A stretch of DNA of 57,226 nucleotides from JAEZVV01 sp036652035 (lineage in GTDB: Bacteria; Pseudomonadota; Gammaproteobacteria; Burkholderiales; Burkholderiaceae_F): the NCBI GenBank assembly GCA_036652035.1, contig JAVVWR010000011.1, forward strand, positions 1 through 57,226, read 5' to 3'. Positions 46,485 to 56,170 of the stretch are shown here, in pieces. Within the stretch, counting starts at the first letter, position 1, and every line of letters starts with the position of its first letter. The position numbers were made by a program, and so were the translations under genes. Below the pieces are notes generated by a model. The model worked only from the letters and a program-made list of their open reading frames with translations. It made no database searches and had not been told where the DNA came from.

Positions 46485-47390
46485 TCAAGCACTGGGACCG
46501 ACGTACTCGAACTCACGCAACCACTTGGTTGCGATCCACTTCTCGCCACTGACCACAGGCGAGCCACCGTGCAGCGAACGCTCGTCAAGCGTGCCGTCGG
46601 CCGCGGTGTAGGCGAAGTAGAGCGCATCGCCGCGATGCGGCATGACTTCGAGCCCTAGCGCCGGAAAGACCGTAGCGCCGCCCGCCGCGCAGTCATTGAG
46701 ATACATGATCAGCGTGGCAATGCGCTGACCGCCCATGGCCAGCACCTTGTCGCTGCCGGGTCGGGCGGGGTCGAAGTAGTCGAAGTGCGGCCGGTACTCC
46801 GCACCGGCACGGTAGTAAAGGATCTGGATCGGTTCACCATGAATCACCGGAAAATCGAGCAAGGTGGCAATGCGTTGCTCGATGCGGCGAATGAGTGGAT
46901 TTTCACCTCGACGAAAGTGCGTGCCGAGGCTGGTCCGGTGCGGATGAACATCGTAGACACCGGTGTCGGCATTGACCACGCTTGAGCGCTCCAGCTTGTC
47001 GCGGGAGCGCTCGATCATTTCGTCACATTCGGCCTCGGTGAGCAGCTGGCCAAAAAGGATCACCCGTGGCGCCTTGAGCGCGAACCGAAGCTCGACTTCG
47101 TGGCCGTCGATCACGACTCGATTGGGCGTCGCGTGCGGCGCGGCCCGCGATACGCCGGCTCCAACCGCCTCGTCATTGGCCACAACAGCAGGATCAACGA
47201 GGCGAATATCGCTCACCGCTACCGGCGGCGGCCCCAGCTGGTTCCATGCCACCACCACCGCTTCTTCCGCGTAGGCGCGCTGATAGCCCGCGCCAACCAG
47301 AGCCTCGATCACAGCAGCGCGAGTCGTTCCACGAGCAATCGCATCGCGGAACCAATCCCTCAAGGCAGGCGGCAGACGGTCGAACTGCAT
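46485..47390 (-). CDS. prolyl 4-hydroxylase-like 2-oxoglutarate/Fe(II) dioxygenase
   Basis: Oxygenase of 301 residues. The C-terminal P4Hc domain (~105-295) has the iron ligands H and D in Y-R-P-H-F-D-Y-F-D, the distal H in R-S-L-H-G-G-S-P-V, and the 2-oxoglutarate-binding K in E-K-W-I-A-T-K-W. The N-terminal ~45 residues (L-P-P-A-L-R-D-W-F-R-D-A-I) form a small helical domain. Bacterial relatives hydroxylate proline on proteins such as EF-Tu, but the target here is unknown. Monocistronic by spacing; divergent from gabD. Confidence 0.92.
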   Translation of the reverse strand: MQFDRLPPALRDWFRDAIARGTTRAAVIEALVGAGYQRAYAEEAVVVAWNQLGPPPVAVSDIRLVDPAVVANDEAVGAGVSRAAPHATPNRVVIDGHEVELRFALKAPRVILFGQLLTEAECDEMIERSRDKLERSSVVNADTGVYDVHPHRTSLGTHFRRGENPLIRRIEQRIATLLDFPVIHGEPIQILYYRAGAEYRPHFDYFDPARPGSDKVLAMGGQRIATLIMYLNDCAAGGATVFPALGLEVMPHRGDALYFAYTAADGTLDERSLHGGSPVVSGEKWIATKWLREFEYVGPSA

Positions 47391-47478
47391 GTGTGTCGGC
47401 GCGAAGGCGAAGTCTGACGTTGAGTGTAGACGGAGCGCGGCCTCGGTATGCTTTCACGCAGCCCCGACGGAGACCGCC

Positions 47479-48957
47479 ATGCCCAGCGCCATTCCCACCC
47501 TGAACGACCGTGCCCTCCTTGCCACCGGCGCCTTCATTGACGGCAGCTTCCGCGCTGCGGCAAGCGGCGCCCGCTTCACCGTCATCGACCCCGCCAGCGG
47601 CAAACGCCTGGCCGAAGTCGCCAACGGCGACACGATCGAGGCCGACGCCGCCATCGCTGCCGCCGAGCAGGCTTTACCGGGCTGGCGCGCCAAGCTCGCG
47701 AAAGAGCGTTCGACGATTCTGCGGCGCTGGTTCGACCTGATCATGGCTGCGCAGGAGGACCTCGCGCGCCTGATGACCGCCGAACAAGGCAAGCCCCTCG
47801 CGGAAGCACGTGGCGAGATCGCTTACGGCGCGAGCTTTGTCGAGTGGTTCGCCGAGGAAGCCAAGCGCATCTACGGCGACACCATCGCCGCGACTCAATC
47901 CGACCGCCGCATCCTGGTTCTGAAGGAGCCGGTCGGCGTGTGCGCGGCGATCACGCCCTGGAATTTCCCCAGCGCGATGATCACTCGCAAGGTCGCGCCC
48001 GCCCTGGCCGCGGGCTGCACCGTGGTGATCAAACCGGCCGAGCAGACACCGCTGTCGGCGCTGGCTCTGGCCGAACTGGCGCGCCGCGCTGGCTTTCCGG
48101 CAGGCGTCATCAACATCGTCCCGGCCGACGGCAGGAATTCAATCGAGATCGGCCAACGGCTGTGCGCCTCGCCCGTGGTTCGCAAGCTCTCTTTCACCGG
48201 TTCGACCGAAGTCGGCCGGATCCTGATGGCGCAGAGCGCACCTACGCTCAAAAAGTTGTCGTTGGAATTGGGAGGCAACGCACCCTTCATCGTGTTCGAG
48301 GACGCCGACCTCGACGCTGCAGTCGAAGGCGCGCTCGCGTCGAAGTACCGCAACGCCGGCCAGACCTGCGTCTGCACCAACCGCTTCTATGCGCACGATT
48401 CGATCTACGAAGCCTTTGTCACCCGGCTCGCCGACCGCGCCGCAAGAATCAAGCTCGGCGTTGGCAACGAGGCTGGCGTTCAGCAAGGACCACTGATCGA
48501 CGAGGCCGCGCTCGCCAAGGTCGAGGCCCATGTGGCTGATGCCGTCGCTCATGGCGCTCGCGTTCTCACCGGTGGTGCCCGCAGCCCGCTGGGACGGACC
48601 TTCTACCTGCCAACCGTGATCGCCGATGCGACCGAGGCGATGCAGGTGGCACGCGAGGAGACCTTTGGCCCGGTCGCGCCGGTGTTCCGATTCCGTGACG
48701 AAGCCGACGTGATTGCCGCGGCCAACGCGACCGAGTTCGGCTTGGCGGCCTACTTTTATTCGCGCGACATCGGCCGCGTGATGCGAGTGGCCGAGCGCCT
48801 CGAATACGGCATGGTTGGCATCAACACCGGCGTCCTCTCGACCGAGGTGGCTCCGTTTGGCGGCGTCAAACAATCGGGTTTCGGGCGCGAAGGATCGAAG
48901 TACGGCATCGACGATTTCCTCACGCTCAAATACGTCTGCCTCGCCGGGCTTGACTAA
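47479..48957 (+). CDS. gabD: NAD(P)-dependent succinate-semialdehyde dehydrogenase
   Basis: Oxidises succinate semialdehyde to succinate, the last step of GABA breakdown. 492 residues from the ATG at 47479. Aldehyde-dehydrogenase core motifs are F-T-G-S-T-E-V-G-R, the general base E in L-E-L-G-G-N-A-P-F, and the nucleophile C in N-A-G-Q-T-C-V-C. The substrate call rests on close overall resemblance to GabD; no gabT is nearby, so other semialdehydes are possible. Confidence 0.9.
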   Translation: MPSAIPTLNDRALLATGAFIDGSFRAAASGARFTVIDPASGKRLAEVANGDTIEADAAIAAAEQALPGWRAKLAKERSTILRRWFDLIMAAQEDLARLMTAEQGKPLAEARGEIAYGASFVEWFAEEAKRIYGDTIAATQSDRRILVLKEPVGVCAAITPWNFPSAMITRKVAPALAAGCTVVIKPAEQTPLSALALAELARRAGFPAGVINIVPADGRNSIEIGQRLCASPVVRKLSFTGSTEVGRILMAQSAPTLKKLSLELGGNAPFIVFEDADLDAAVEGALASKYRNAGQTCVCTNRFYAHDSIYEAFVTRLADRAARIKLGVGNEAGVQQGPLIDEAALAKVEAHVADAVAHGARVLTGGARSPLGRTFYLPTVIADATEAMQVAREETFGPVAPVFRFRDEADVIAAANATEFGLAAYFYSRDIGRVMRVAERLEYGMVGINTGVLSTEVAPFGGVKQSGFGREGSKYGIDDFLTLKYVCLAGLD

Positions 48958-48989
48958 GCCCCCCCCAGCCGCGCGAGGGTCGCCGGCGT

Positions 48990-51401
48990 TCAGGCCGGCG
49001 CGGCCCGGGTTGGCGCGGCGTGGCTGCCGCCGGATACCACTTGCACCGGGATCGGAGCGCTCGCATCGAGGTGGACATCGCGCTGAGCGAAAGGAATTTC
49101 GATGCCCGCCGCGGTAAAGGACGTAGCGATCATCGCGCGCAAATCGCTGGCCACGACCCGGCCCGTCGAGGCCCCAAGATCGAGCCAGTAGTGCAGAGCG
49201 AAGTCGAGCGAGTCGGCGCCGAAATTGACGAACAAGACCTCGGGCGCGGGCGCCTTGAGAACGTGGCCGTGGCGTTCCGCCGCCTGCTGCAGAAGATCCA
49301 TCACCTGTCGCACCGGTGACCCATAAGCGACGCCGATCTTGATCGAATAACGCACCTGCTTGCTGGTGTAGGTCCAGTTGGTGACGTTCTGCTCGATGAA
49401 GGTCGAGTTCGGGATCAGGGTCTCGATGCCGTCGACATCGATGATGGTGGTCGATCGCAGGTCGATGCTGGTGACGGTACCGGCCTTGTCGCCGACGATG
49501 ATGTAGTCGCCCAGGCGGAAAGGTCGCTCGCCCAGGACCATCAGACCGCTGATGAGATTCTTGATCAGGTTCTGCGTCCCGAAACCGAAGCCGATCGCAA
49601 TCGCACCGCCCAGGAAGGCAAAGACTGTGAGCGGAATCTTCACCACGACCAGAGCGATCACGACCAGGACCACAATCGATAACGACAACATCCAGCGCGA
49701 GAACAGCTTGGCGTAGTTGGGATCGGCCTTGAAGCGGAGAACCGCTACCCGGGTGGCAAGCGCCAGAGCGACTTTGACCAGGTAATAGCCGAGCACCAGG
49801 ATCACGATCGCGCTCAACACCTTGCCGACCGTGACCGAACGGGTGCCACTGATCTTCTGGCCGTCGACCTCGATCGTGTCGTCGATCGCGAGCAGCTCGG
49901 CGTTAAAAAAACTCCGGGTCGCGCTGCGTGTCCACGCGCCAAAATCCTTGACGCGATCAACCACCGAAATCGTCGGGCGGGCGCTCTCGATCTCTTCCGC
50001 GTAGCGGGCGTTGAGCGCAGCGGCGGCCTCGACCGTCGCCGCGCTGCGATCCAGATCGTCGAGCAAGTCCGTATAGGCGCCGCGCAAGGACTGCAGATAC
50101 GCCTGATCGTCGGCCGACAAATCGACGCTCTTGAGCCGCTGATCCACGTCATCGAGCCGGCGCTTAACCTCCTCCCTCTGCTGCGCGTAATACTCGCGTG
50201 CCACTCCGATTCCCGAGAGAATCTGTTTGAGCTGGCTGCGCGCCTTGAGCAGAGCGGCGGCGCTGCGATCGTGAGCCAGCGAATACCTCGTGTCCCAGAT
50301 CGTTCGGCTGAGCTGGAGCAAATCCCTTTCCTGGCTCACCAAGTCGACTCTTTGACCCGCGGTATTGGCCGCTGTCCGCAACAAATCGACCTGCCGCTCG
50401 GCCGCACGAACGCGGGCAGCGGCGGCCATGGCGGTCTCGCCCGTGACCGTCGTCGCTCGCGCCCGCTCGAGTTCGGCACGAGCTTTCTCCAGCGCCCGGC
50501 CCTTGCCCGCTGCAGAGGCAAGCAAGCGCTTTTCCTCGCGTTCGATGGCAACGCCCCGCTCATCGAGCTGCCCGCGAATTCGAGCCAGCTCGGCCTCGTC
50601 GAAACGAACCGCGCCGGCGGTGGTCTCGAAGCGGCGGCTCGCGAGTTCAGCCTCGAGCTTGGCTTCATCCACATTGAGCTCGATCAGTTTGATCTCGGCG
50701 TCCGTACGAGCGGCCGAAGCCCGGGCCGCTCGCGCGCGCAGCTGCGCGAGCTGGCGCTGCCAGGCCAACACGGTAGCCGCCGGCCCGCTTTCACCTTGTT
50801 CAAGACGCTCCTGAGCCTGGCGCAAAGCCACCTCCGCTGTCTTGAGCTGATCCAGCGTTCGATCCCCGATGTCCTGCGCAGTCTTGCGTTGTTTTTCAAG
50901 AGCCAGCACGCGCTTGGCCGCGCCCCACTGTTCGGCACGCAAACCATCGACGAACTGGACCGAGTACGGCGGCTTTTCTTCCAGCCCGCCCCAGGATTCG
51001 ATCCGTGCCTGCATCTCGTCGCGGGCCTGACTCAAGGAATCGATCCGGCGCAGGATTTCCAGGTTTTGGTTGACGGCATTGGCGGTGAACTGAACCACCG
51101 ACAAGCGCTCGGTCAGTTGCGCCTCGGAGATCCCGGGCGGCGCGCCGACGCCCAGGCCGCCCGGTGCTTCGAGTTGAGCAATCTCGGCCGCCAGCGACGC
51201 AGCCCGCTTCTGCAAGCGCAGCGTCTGTGACTCCGGGTCGCTCGCGACAGTGGCGGTCGTTGCCGGCTTTTTCGATTCGAGACCGAGACCGAGACCGGGC
51301 AAGCCAGGTAGTTGGGCATGAACCGCGACCGCTGCGACCAAAGCAAGGCCGCCCGCCACTTTTTGTGCGCAATGCAGCGCGAACCGTTTTGACTGAAACA
51401 T
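48990..51401 (-). CDS. large MscS-type mechanosensitive channel with periplasmic coiled coil
   Basis: Mechanosensitive channel of the long MscS/KefA type, 803 residues. The ATG at 51401 opens a signal peptide (cut near V-H-A-Q). Residues ~60-480 are coiled-coil rich and periplasmic. Then a few membrane helices, with the pore-lining helix and MscS domain: F-L-G-G-A-I-A-I-G-F-G-F-G-T-Q-N-L, G-D-Y-I-I-V-G-D-K-A-G-T-V and L-I-P-N-S-T-F-I. It protects against osmotic downshock. Its 3' end overlaps an inverted repeat that may terminate the convergent gabD. Confidence 0.92.
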   Translation of the reverse strand: MFQSKRFALHCAQKVAGGLALVAAVAVHAQLPGLPGLGLGLESKKPATTATVASDPESQTLRLQKRAASLAAEIAQLEAPGGLGVGAPPGISEAQLTERLSVVQFTANAVNQNLEILRRIDSLSQARDEMQARIESWGGLEEKPPYSVQFVDGLRAEQWGAAKRVLALEKQRKTAQDIGDRTLDQLKTAEVALRQAQERLEQGESGPAATVLAWQRQLAQLRARAARASAARTDAEIKLIELNVDEAKLEAELASRRFETTAGAVRFDEAELARIRGQLDERGVAIEREEKRLLASAAGKGRALEKARAELERARATTVTGETAMAAAARVRAAERQVDLLRTAANTAGQRVDLVSQERDLLQLSRTIWDTRYSLAHDRSAAALLKARSQLKQILSGIGVAREYYAQQREEVKRRLDDVDQRLKSVDLSADDQAYLQSLRGAYTDLLDDLDRSAATVEAAAALNARYAEEIESARPTISVVDRVKDFGAWTRSATRSFFNAELLAIDDTIEVDGQKISGTRSVTVGKVLSAIVILVLGYYLVKVALALATRVAVLRFKADPNYAKLFSRWMLSLSIVVLVVIALVVVKIPLTVFAFLGGAIAIGFGFGTQNLIKNLISGLMVLGERPFRLGDYIIVGDKAGTVTSIDLRSTTIIDVDGIETLIPNSTFIEQNVTNWTYTSKQVRYSIKIGVAYGSPVRQVMDLLQQAAERHGHVLKAPAPEVLFVNFGADSLDFALHYWLDLGASTGRVVASDLRAMIATSFTAAGIEIPFAQRDVHLDASAPIPVQVVSGGSHAAPTRAAPA

Positions 51402-51490
51402 GCGGCCGATGTTAATGCCGACTCTCACAATCGCAAACGCGCCAGCCAAGGCGATCATGACTAGCCGCGGCGATGTAGCCCTGCGCCGGC

Positions 51491-51823
51491 TCAGAACTCG
51501 ATGGCGCCGGCTTGCATCGGCAAACCGTCCCGCCACTTGAGTATCGCGTGCGAACCGCCGCAGAAAGGCTTGTTGGCCGAATGGCCGCAGCGGCACAAAG
51601 CCGTCAGCCCGGCCAGCCCGAACGACTGAGCTTCGCAGAAAGTCCAGGACACACCGCTGGCATCTGGCGTGATGAACTTTTGCGCCAGAGGCGGTTGACC
51701 GTAAACGAGATAGGGACCGTCTTTTGCAATCTTGATGCGAAAGATCGCGGAGGCCGGAGTGGTTCCGGGTTCAACGGCGATGCCGACGACGCGGGTTTCG
51801 ATCACCTTGGCTGGGTGGCTCAT
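51491..51823 (-). CDS. CDGSH iron-sulfur domain protein
   Basis: Small protein, 110 residues. The CDGSH-type 2Fe-2S motif is C-R-C-G-H-S-A-N-K-P-F-C-G-G-S-H, which supplies three cysteines and one histidine. The N-terminal half (about 1-65) is a beta-rich extension. Likely a redox or cluster-transfer protein in the cytoplasm. It stands alone between the MscS-type channel and the NSS transporter. Confidence 0.9.
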   Translation of the reverse strand: MSHPAKVIETRVVGIAVEPGTTPASAIFRIKIAKDGPYLVYGQPPLAQKFITPDASGVSWTFCEAQSFGLAGLTALCRCGHSANKPFCGGSHAILKWRDGLPMQAGAIEF

Positions 51824-52093
51824 GCTCGATCTCGCGCCGGAGAGATAAACCCGATGCCCGGCCCGGCATTGCCGCGCTCATCGGAGCTACCTGTCTGCGA
51901 TCCGAGAATCGGCTCACCCGCGCGCTCGCGCCTTGCCTCTCTTTGCGCGCGCCGCAATTGACAAACAACGCTCCTTCGCAGGCATAAAGGATGGCACTGG
52001 CCAGGGAGCCGATCGGCACCCGCGTACGAGTCGCGGGCGCAATGCGCAGATCGGAGCAGAACAGATCGGTTGCAAACCGGGAATCACCCAAGC
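51824..52093. other. intergenic region with no supported gene
   Basis: About 270 bases between the CDGSH start and the NSS terminator. No open frame with a convincing start or motif. It should carry the promoter of the CDGSH gene. Confidence 0.55.
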
Positions 52094-52120
52094 AAAACGC
52101 CGCGGACAAGCCGCGGCGTT
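52094..52120 (-). terminator. intrinsic terminator of the NSS transporter gene
   Basis: On the minus strand a 10-base-pair GC stem (52111-52120 with 52096-52105, five-base loop) followed by TTTTGCTT, 22 bases past the stop. Confidence 0.85.
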
Positions 52121-52141
52121 GATGGCGTGGAGCGCGACGGC

Positions 52142-53473
52142 CTAGAGACCGTTGATCATCACCACACCCACCGTCAGCGGCGCCACCACAGCAATGACGA
52201 TGCGCGCCATCGGCAACCATCCGGGATGCTTGCCATGATTATGCGCACCAAACTGCAGGGCCATCGTTGGCCATGCCACCCAACCCGCGAGTACCGCCAC
52301 CAGGATTCCGCCAACCGGCATCAGCAGGTTCGAGGAAACGTAGTCGAAGAGGTCGAAGAAATTGCGATCAAAGATCTTCACCTCGCTCATCACGCCAAAC
52401 GACAGGGCGCACGGAATACCGGTGAAGAACATCGCGATCGCCGAGCCCCAGGCCGCCGTGCGACGTGAAATTTTCAGTTCTTCGGCGAAATAACTCGAGA
52501 CCACCTCCAGCAAAGACACCGACGAGGTCAGTGCGGCGACGATCAGGCACACATAAAACATGACCGCGAATGCCTGGCCAAACGGCATTTGCGAGAACAC
52601 CGCCGGCATCGTGATGAAGGTCAGACCGGGGCCTGCAGCCGGATCCATGCCGAAGGCAAACACCGGCGGCAACACCATCAGGCCGCCAAGGATGGCGGTA
52701 CCGACCGCCAGCAGAACGACCCATGCGGCCGACGAGGGAAGATCCGCTTTTTCATCGAGATAGGAGCCGTAAATCACCATCGCACCCATCCCCAGCGAAA
52801 GCGAGAAGAAGGTGAAGCCCATCGCATCAAAAAGCGCGCTGATCGTGAACTTTTCCCACGCGGGATAGAACAGGTATTCCACTCCGGCCATCGCGCCCGG
52901 CAGAGTCAGGCCTCGCACGATCAAGGCCACCATCAGCACGAACAAGGTCGGCATCAGCCACTTTGAAAGTCGCTCGATACCACTTTGCACGCCGGTGCCG
53001 ACAACCAAGACCGTCATCAGCATGAACACGGCATGGAAAACAATGGGTTTGGTGCCGTCACCCACGAAGGCACTAAAGCTGGCCTTGAGGTCGCTCATGT
53101 CTGGAGACAGGCCGCTACCTGTGATCGCGCCGAAAAAGTAGGCGACTGTCCAGCCACCCACGACTGAGTAGAAGGAGAGAATCAGGAAACCGACCAACAC
53201 CGCGAGAAAGCCGCCAAACGCCCAGGGCTTGCCACCAATACGGCGGAAAGTCTCGACGATGCCGCCGCGACCGGCCCGACCCAGCGCCATCTCGGCCATC
53301 ATCAAGCCAAGACCGACGGTGAAGGCAATCAGGATGTAAGGAAGGATGAAGGCGCTGCCGCCGTTGGCGCCGGCGAGATAGGGGAACTTCCAGATCGCAC
53401 CAAGGCCAACCGCCGAACCGGCCGAAGCAAGGATGAAGCCGAGGCGAGAGCCCCATTGAGAACGAGACGACAT
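52142..53473 (-). CDS. neurotransmitter:sodium symporter (NSS/SNF) family transporter
   Basis: Sodium-coupled amino-acid or amine importer, 443 residues, 11-12 helices. The first helix holds G-S-A-V-G-L-G-A-I-W-K-F-P-Y-L, which lines the substrate and sodium sites, and N-G-G-S-A-F-I-L-P-Y follows. The region F-F-S-L-S-L-G-M-G-A-M-V-I-Y-G-S-Y is the helix 6 equivalent. Closest to the bacterial 'sodium-dependent transporter' group; substrate unknown (often tryptophan, tyrosine or other amino acids). Confidence 0.93.
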   Translation of the reverse strand: MSSRSQWGSRLGFILASAGSAVGLGAIWKFPYLAGANGGSAFILPYILIAFTVGLGLMMAEMALGRAGRGGIVETFRRIGGKPWAFGGFLAVLVGFLILSFYSVVGGWTVAYFFGAITGSGLSPDMSDLKASFSAFVGDGTKPIVFHAVFMLMTVLVVGTGVQSGIERLSKWLMPTLFVLMVALIVRGLTLPGAMAGVEYLFYPAWEKFTISALFDAMGFTFFSLSLGMGAMVIYGSYLDEKADLPSSAAWVVLLAVGTAILGGLMVLPPVFAFGMDPAAGPGLTFITMPAVFSQMPFGQAFAVMFYVCLIVAALTSSVSLLEVVSSYFAEELKISRRTAAWGSAIAMFFTGIPCALSFGVMSEVKIFDRNFFDLFDYVSSNLLMPVGGILVAVLAGWVAWPTMALQFGAHNHGKHPGWLPMARIVIAVVAPLTVGVVMINGL

Positions 53474-53621
53474 TCGAGAAAGACCGGTAAGTGAGTTGGC
53501 GCTTAAAGCGCAGGGGCATCGACCTTAGAGGCCACATCCCCCACTTTGGTTGCGCTAAGACAAACCCGACCCGGCGCAATGCCCCCGGACTTTCCCAAAC
53601 ATCGCACCCGATTTCGCTCGA

Positions 53622-55502
53622 TCAGAGCATCACTTGGGTGCCGATCTCGATCACGCGATTCGGTGGCATGCGAAAAAAATCCGAGGCGGGCTGGGCGTTT
53701 CGCATCATCCAGGCAAAGAAACGCTGCCGCCACGGCCGCATGCCACCCGGCTTTCCTGCAATCACCGTAGCCCGCGACAAGAAGAACGAGGTCTCGGCGA
53801 TCTCAAGCTCAAACAGTTCGCGCTGCGACAACAGACGGGCAATCTTGGCAATGTCGTACGAATCACGGAAACCCAGGTGAATGGTGATGTGCCAGCAACC
53901 ATCTCCGAGATCCTCGACCTGCGCCATCTGCTCGGGCGGCACATGCGGAACGGTTTCTGGCACTGCAGTGAGAAACACCACCCGCTCGTGCAGGACCCGA
54001 TTGTGCTTAAGGTTATGCAGTAAGGAATACGGCAGCTTGTCGGCGCTCGCCGTCATGAAAACCGCCGTGCCTTCGACTCGCTGCGGCGGGTAGGTCGCGA
54101 GGCTCTTCATGAACGGCACCAGCGAAATCCCGCCCCGATCGAGTTCGCGCTTGAGCAGAATGCGGCCGCGTTTCCAGGTCGCAAACACAAAGTACAGAAA
54201 AGCGCCAAAGACCAGCGGGAACCAACCACCGTGGATAATTTTGACCGAGTTGGCTGATAGAAAGAGCAGATCGACAAGCGCCAGCGGAATGAAAATCAAG
54301 GCGATCACGCTGGGCGACCACTTCCATTCATAGCGCGCCACAATCGCCACTCCCGCAGTCGTGATGACCATGGTCGAGGCCACCGCGATGCCGTAGGCCG
54401 CTGCCAGCGCGGACGACGATCCGAAACCAATCACCAGCGCCATGACCACGGCGAGCAGCATCCAGTTGACCACCGGAACGTAGATCTGACCGGCCTGGGT
54501 ATTGGAGGTGAAATCGACCTGAACCCGCGGCAGATAGCCGAGCTTGATCGCCTCGCTCGTGATCGAGAACGCGCCCGAAATCACCGCCTGCGACGCAATC
54601 ACGGTAGCGGCGGTGGCGAGCACCACCAGCGGCAGGGTCAGTTCGTCGGGGACAAGCAGAAAGAAGGGGTTGCGTGCCGCCTCGGGATCGGCCAGCACCA
54701 AACTGCCTTGACCAAAGTAGTTGAGTAGCAGGCAAGGCATGACCAGGCCAAACCACGCCAGACGGATCGGCGCGCGACCGAAATGGCCCATGTCGGCATA
54801 CAGCGCCTCGCCACCAGTGAGCGCGAGAAACACCGCACCCAGGATCACCAGAGTCAAGCCGGGATGACGTATGGTCAGGTCGATCGCATAGAGCGGCGAC
54901 ACCGCCCGCAGCACGGCCGGATCGCCTGCGATTTGCCACAAACCCAGTATGCCCAGCGTGGCAAACCAGATCAGCATGATCGGACCGAAAACATTGCCAA
55001 CGCTCGCCGTGCCCTTGTACTGCACGACAAAAAGCCCGAGCAGGATGCCAAGCGTGAGCGGCACCACGTAATGCTCAAGCGTGGGCGAGACGATTCCCAG
55101 ACCTTCGACGGCCGACAGCACCGAGATCGCCGGCGTGATGACGCTGTCGCCATAGAACATCGAGGCGCCGATCAGACCGCAGACAATCGCCGGTCCGCGC
55201 AACCGACTCGCAGCCGGCAGGCGCCGCAAGACCAGGGCGAGCAGTGACAGGATTCCGCCTTCTCCCTGGTTGTCAGCACGCAGCACCAACGCGACGTACT
55301 TGAGTGAGACAACGAGGGTGATCGCCCAGAAAATCAGCGACAGGATGCCAAGAACGTTGTCCGGCGTAACGCCAATTCCGTGCTCGCCAGCAAGGCTCTC
55401 CTTGAAGGCATACAAGGGGCTGGTGCCGATATCGCCGTAGACAACGCCGAGAGCGCCGAGAGTTAGAGCAAAGGAGACCGATGACTTAGTGTGGCTGGAC
55501 AA
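53622..55502 (-). CDS. kup: low-affinity potassium transporter Kup
   Basis: Potassium/proton symporter of the KUP/HAK family. The core begins L-T-L-G-A-L-G-V-V-Y-G-D-I-G-T-S-P-L-Y-A, followed by Y-G-D-S-V-I-T-P-A-I-S and a C-terminal cytoplasmic domain from ~470. No ATG is available at the 5' end. The TTG at 55502 gives 626 residues, close to E. coli Kup; a GTG at 55607 would give 661. Neither has a strong ribosome-binding site, so the start is unsure. Divergent from psiE. Confidence 0.92.
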   Translation of the reverse strand: MSSHTKSSVSFALTLGALGVVYGDIGTSPLYAFKESLAGEHGIGVTPDNVLGILSLIFWAITLVVSLKYVALVLRADNQGEGGILSLLALVLRRLPAASRLRGPAIVCGLIGASMFYGDSVITPAISVLSAVEGLGIVSPTLEHYVVPLTLGILLGLFVVQYKGTASVGNVFGPIMLIWFATLGILGLWQIAGDPAVLRAVSPLYAIDLTIRHPGLTLVILGAVFLALTGGEALYADMGHFGRAPIRLAWFGLVMPCLLLNYFGQGSLVLADPEAARNPFFLLVPDELTLPLVVLATAATVIASQAVISGAFSITSEAIKLGYLPRVQVDFTSNTQAGQIYVPVVNWMLLAVVMALVIGFGSSSALAAAYGIAVASTMVITTAGVAIVARYEWKWSPSVIALIFIPLALVDLLFLSANSVKIIHGGWFPLVFGAFLYFVFATWKRGRILLKRELDRGGISLVPFMKSLATYPPQRVEGTAVFMTASADKLPYSLLHNLKHNRVLHERVVFLTAVPETVPHVPPEQMAQVEDLGDGCWHITIHLGFRDSYDIAKIARLLSQRELFELEIAETSFFLSRATVIAGKPGGMRPWRQRFFAWMMRNAQPASDFFRMPPNRVIEIGTQVML

Positions 55503-55729
55503 GATAATTGTCGACCTAGCGTCGCTCAGGGGCCTGATGACGTCTGGCCTTGGTGCTTCGAGGCGCGCAAGATACTCTTTTCGCGACAACCAAGTGCGGG
55601 CAAGCACTTATAGTTGCCGCAACGCAACATCGAGCATCTCTCGACATTCTCCCGCGCGCCATGACAAAAGACACACCACAACGCGCCCCCATGTCCGTCC
55701 GAGAACAAGCTGGCCACGGAGTCCACATC

Positions 55730-56170
55730 ATGAATGAGCAGGAGCCTGCAGCGACATCCGACCTTTTCCGCGCGGCCAATCGACGCTTTGCTCTTGTGCT
55801 GACGACCATGCAGGCGACCGCGCTGATTTTGATCGCGATGGCTACCGCGGCAGCGATCGCGGCCGAGGCTTGGCTGATGTGGCAACACCAATCGGCCTCG
55901 CTCGGTGAACTGCTGCTGCTCTTTCTCTATGTGGAGATTCTGGCGATGGTCAAGGAATATGCCCTTGGCAACCGCGAGCTACCGGTGCGAACGCCGGTGA
56001 TCATCGCCATCGTTGCGGTCGCCCGCTACATGATTCTTGACGTTGAACGACTCGAACCCACCTGGCTGCTGGTGGGTTCGGTTTCGATCTTCCTGCTGAC
56101 CTTAGCGCTGTGGGTGATCCACGCCCTGCGCCCGCGGCCTCGCAGCGGCGGAGTCAGCGGCGGCGCTTGA
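55730..56170 (+). CDS. psiE: PsiE-family protein
   Basis: Inner-membrane protein of the phosphate-starvation-inducible PsiE family, 146 residues. The ATG at 55730 has GGAG eight bases upstream. Four membrane segments are visible, with the family block L-L-L-F-L-Y-V-E-I-L-A-M-V-K-E-Y in the middle and I-A-I-V-A-V-A-R-Y-M-I-L-D after it. Role unknown beyond phosphate-starvation induction in E. coli; no Pho box was identified here. Its stop overlaps the end of the convergent PEP-CTERM gene by 17 bases. Confidence 0.88.
   Translation: MNEQEPAATSDLFRAANRRFALVLTTMQATALILIAMATAAAIAAEAWLMWQHQSASLGELLLLFLYVEILAMVKEYALGNRELPVRTPVIIAIVAVARYMILDVERLEPTWLLVGSVSIFLLTLALWVIHALRPRPRSGGVSGGA

Noticed and set aside
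48981..49000. Inverted repeat at the gabD/MscS junction as a terminator
   Set aside because: It has 7-pair arms but no T-run and overlaps the end of the MscS coding region, so I left it out as a feature.
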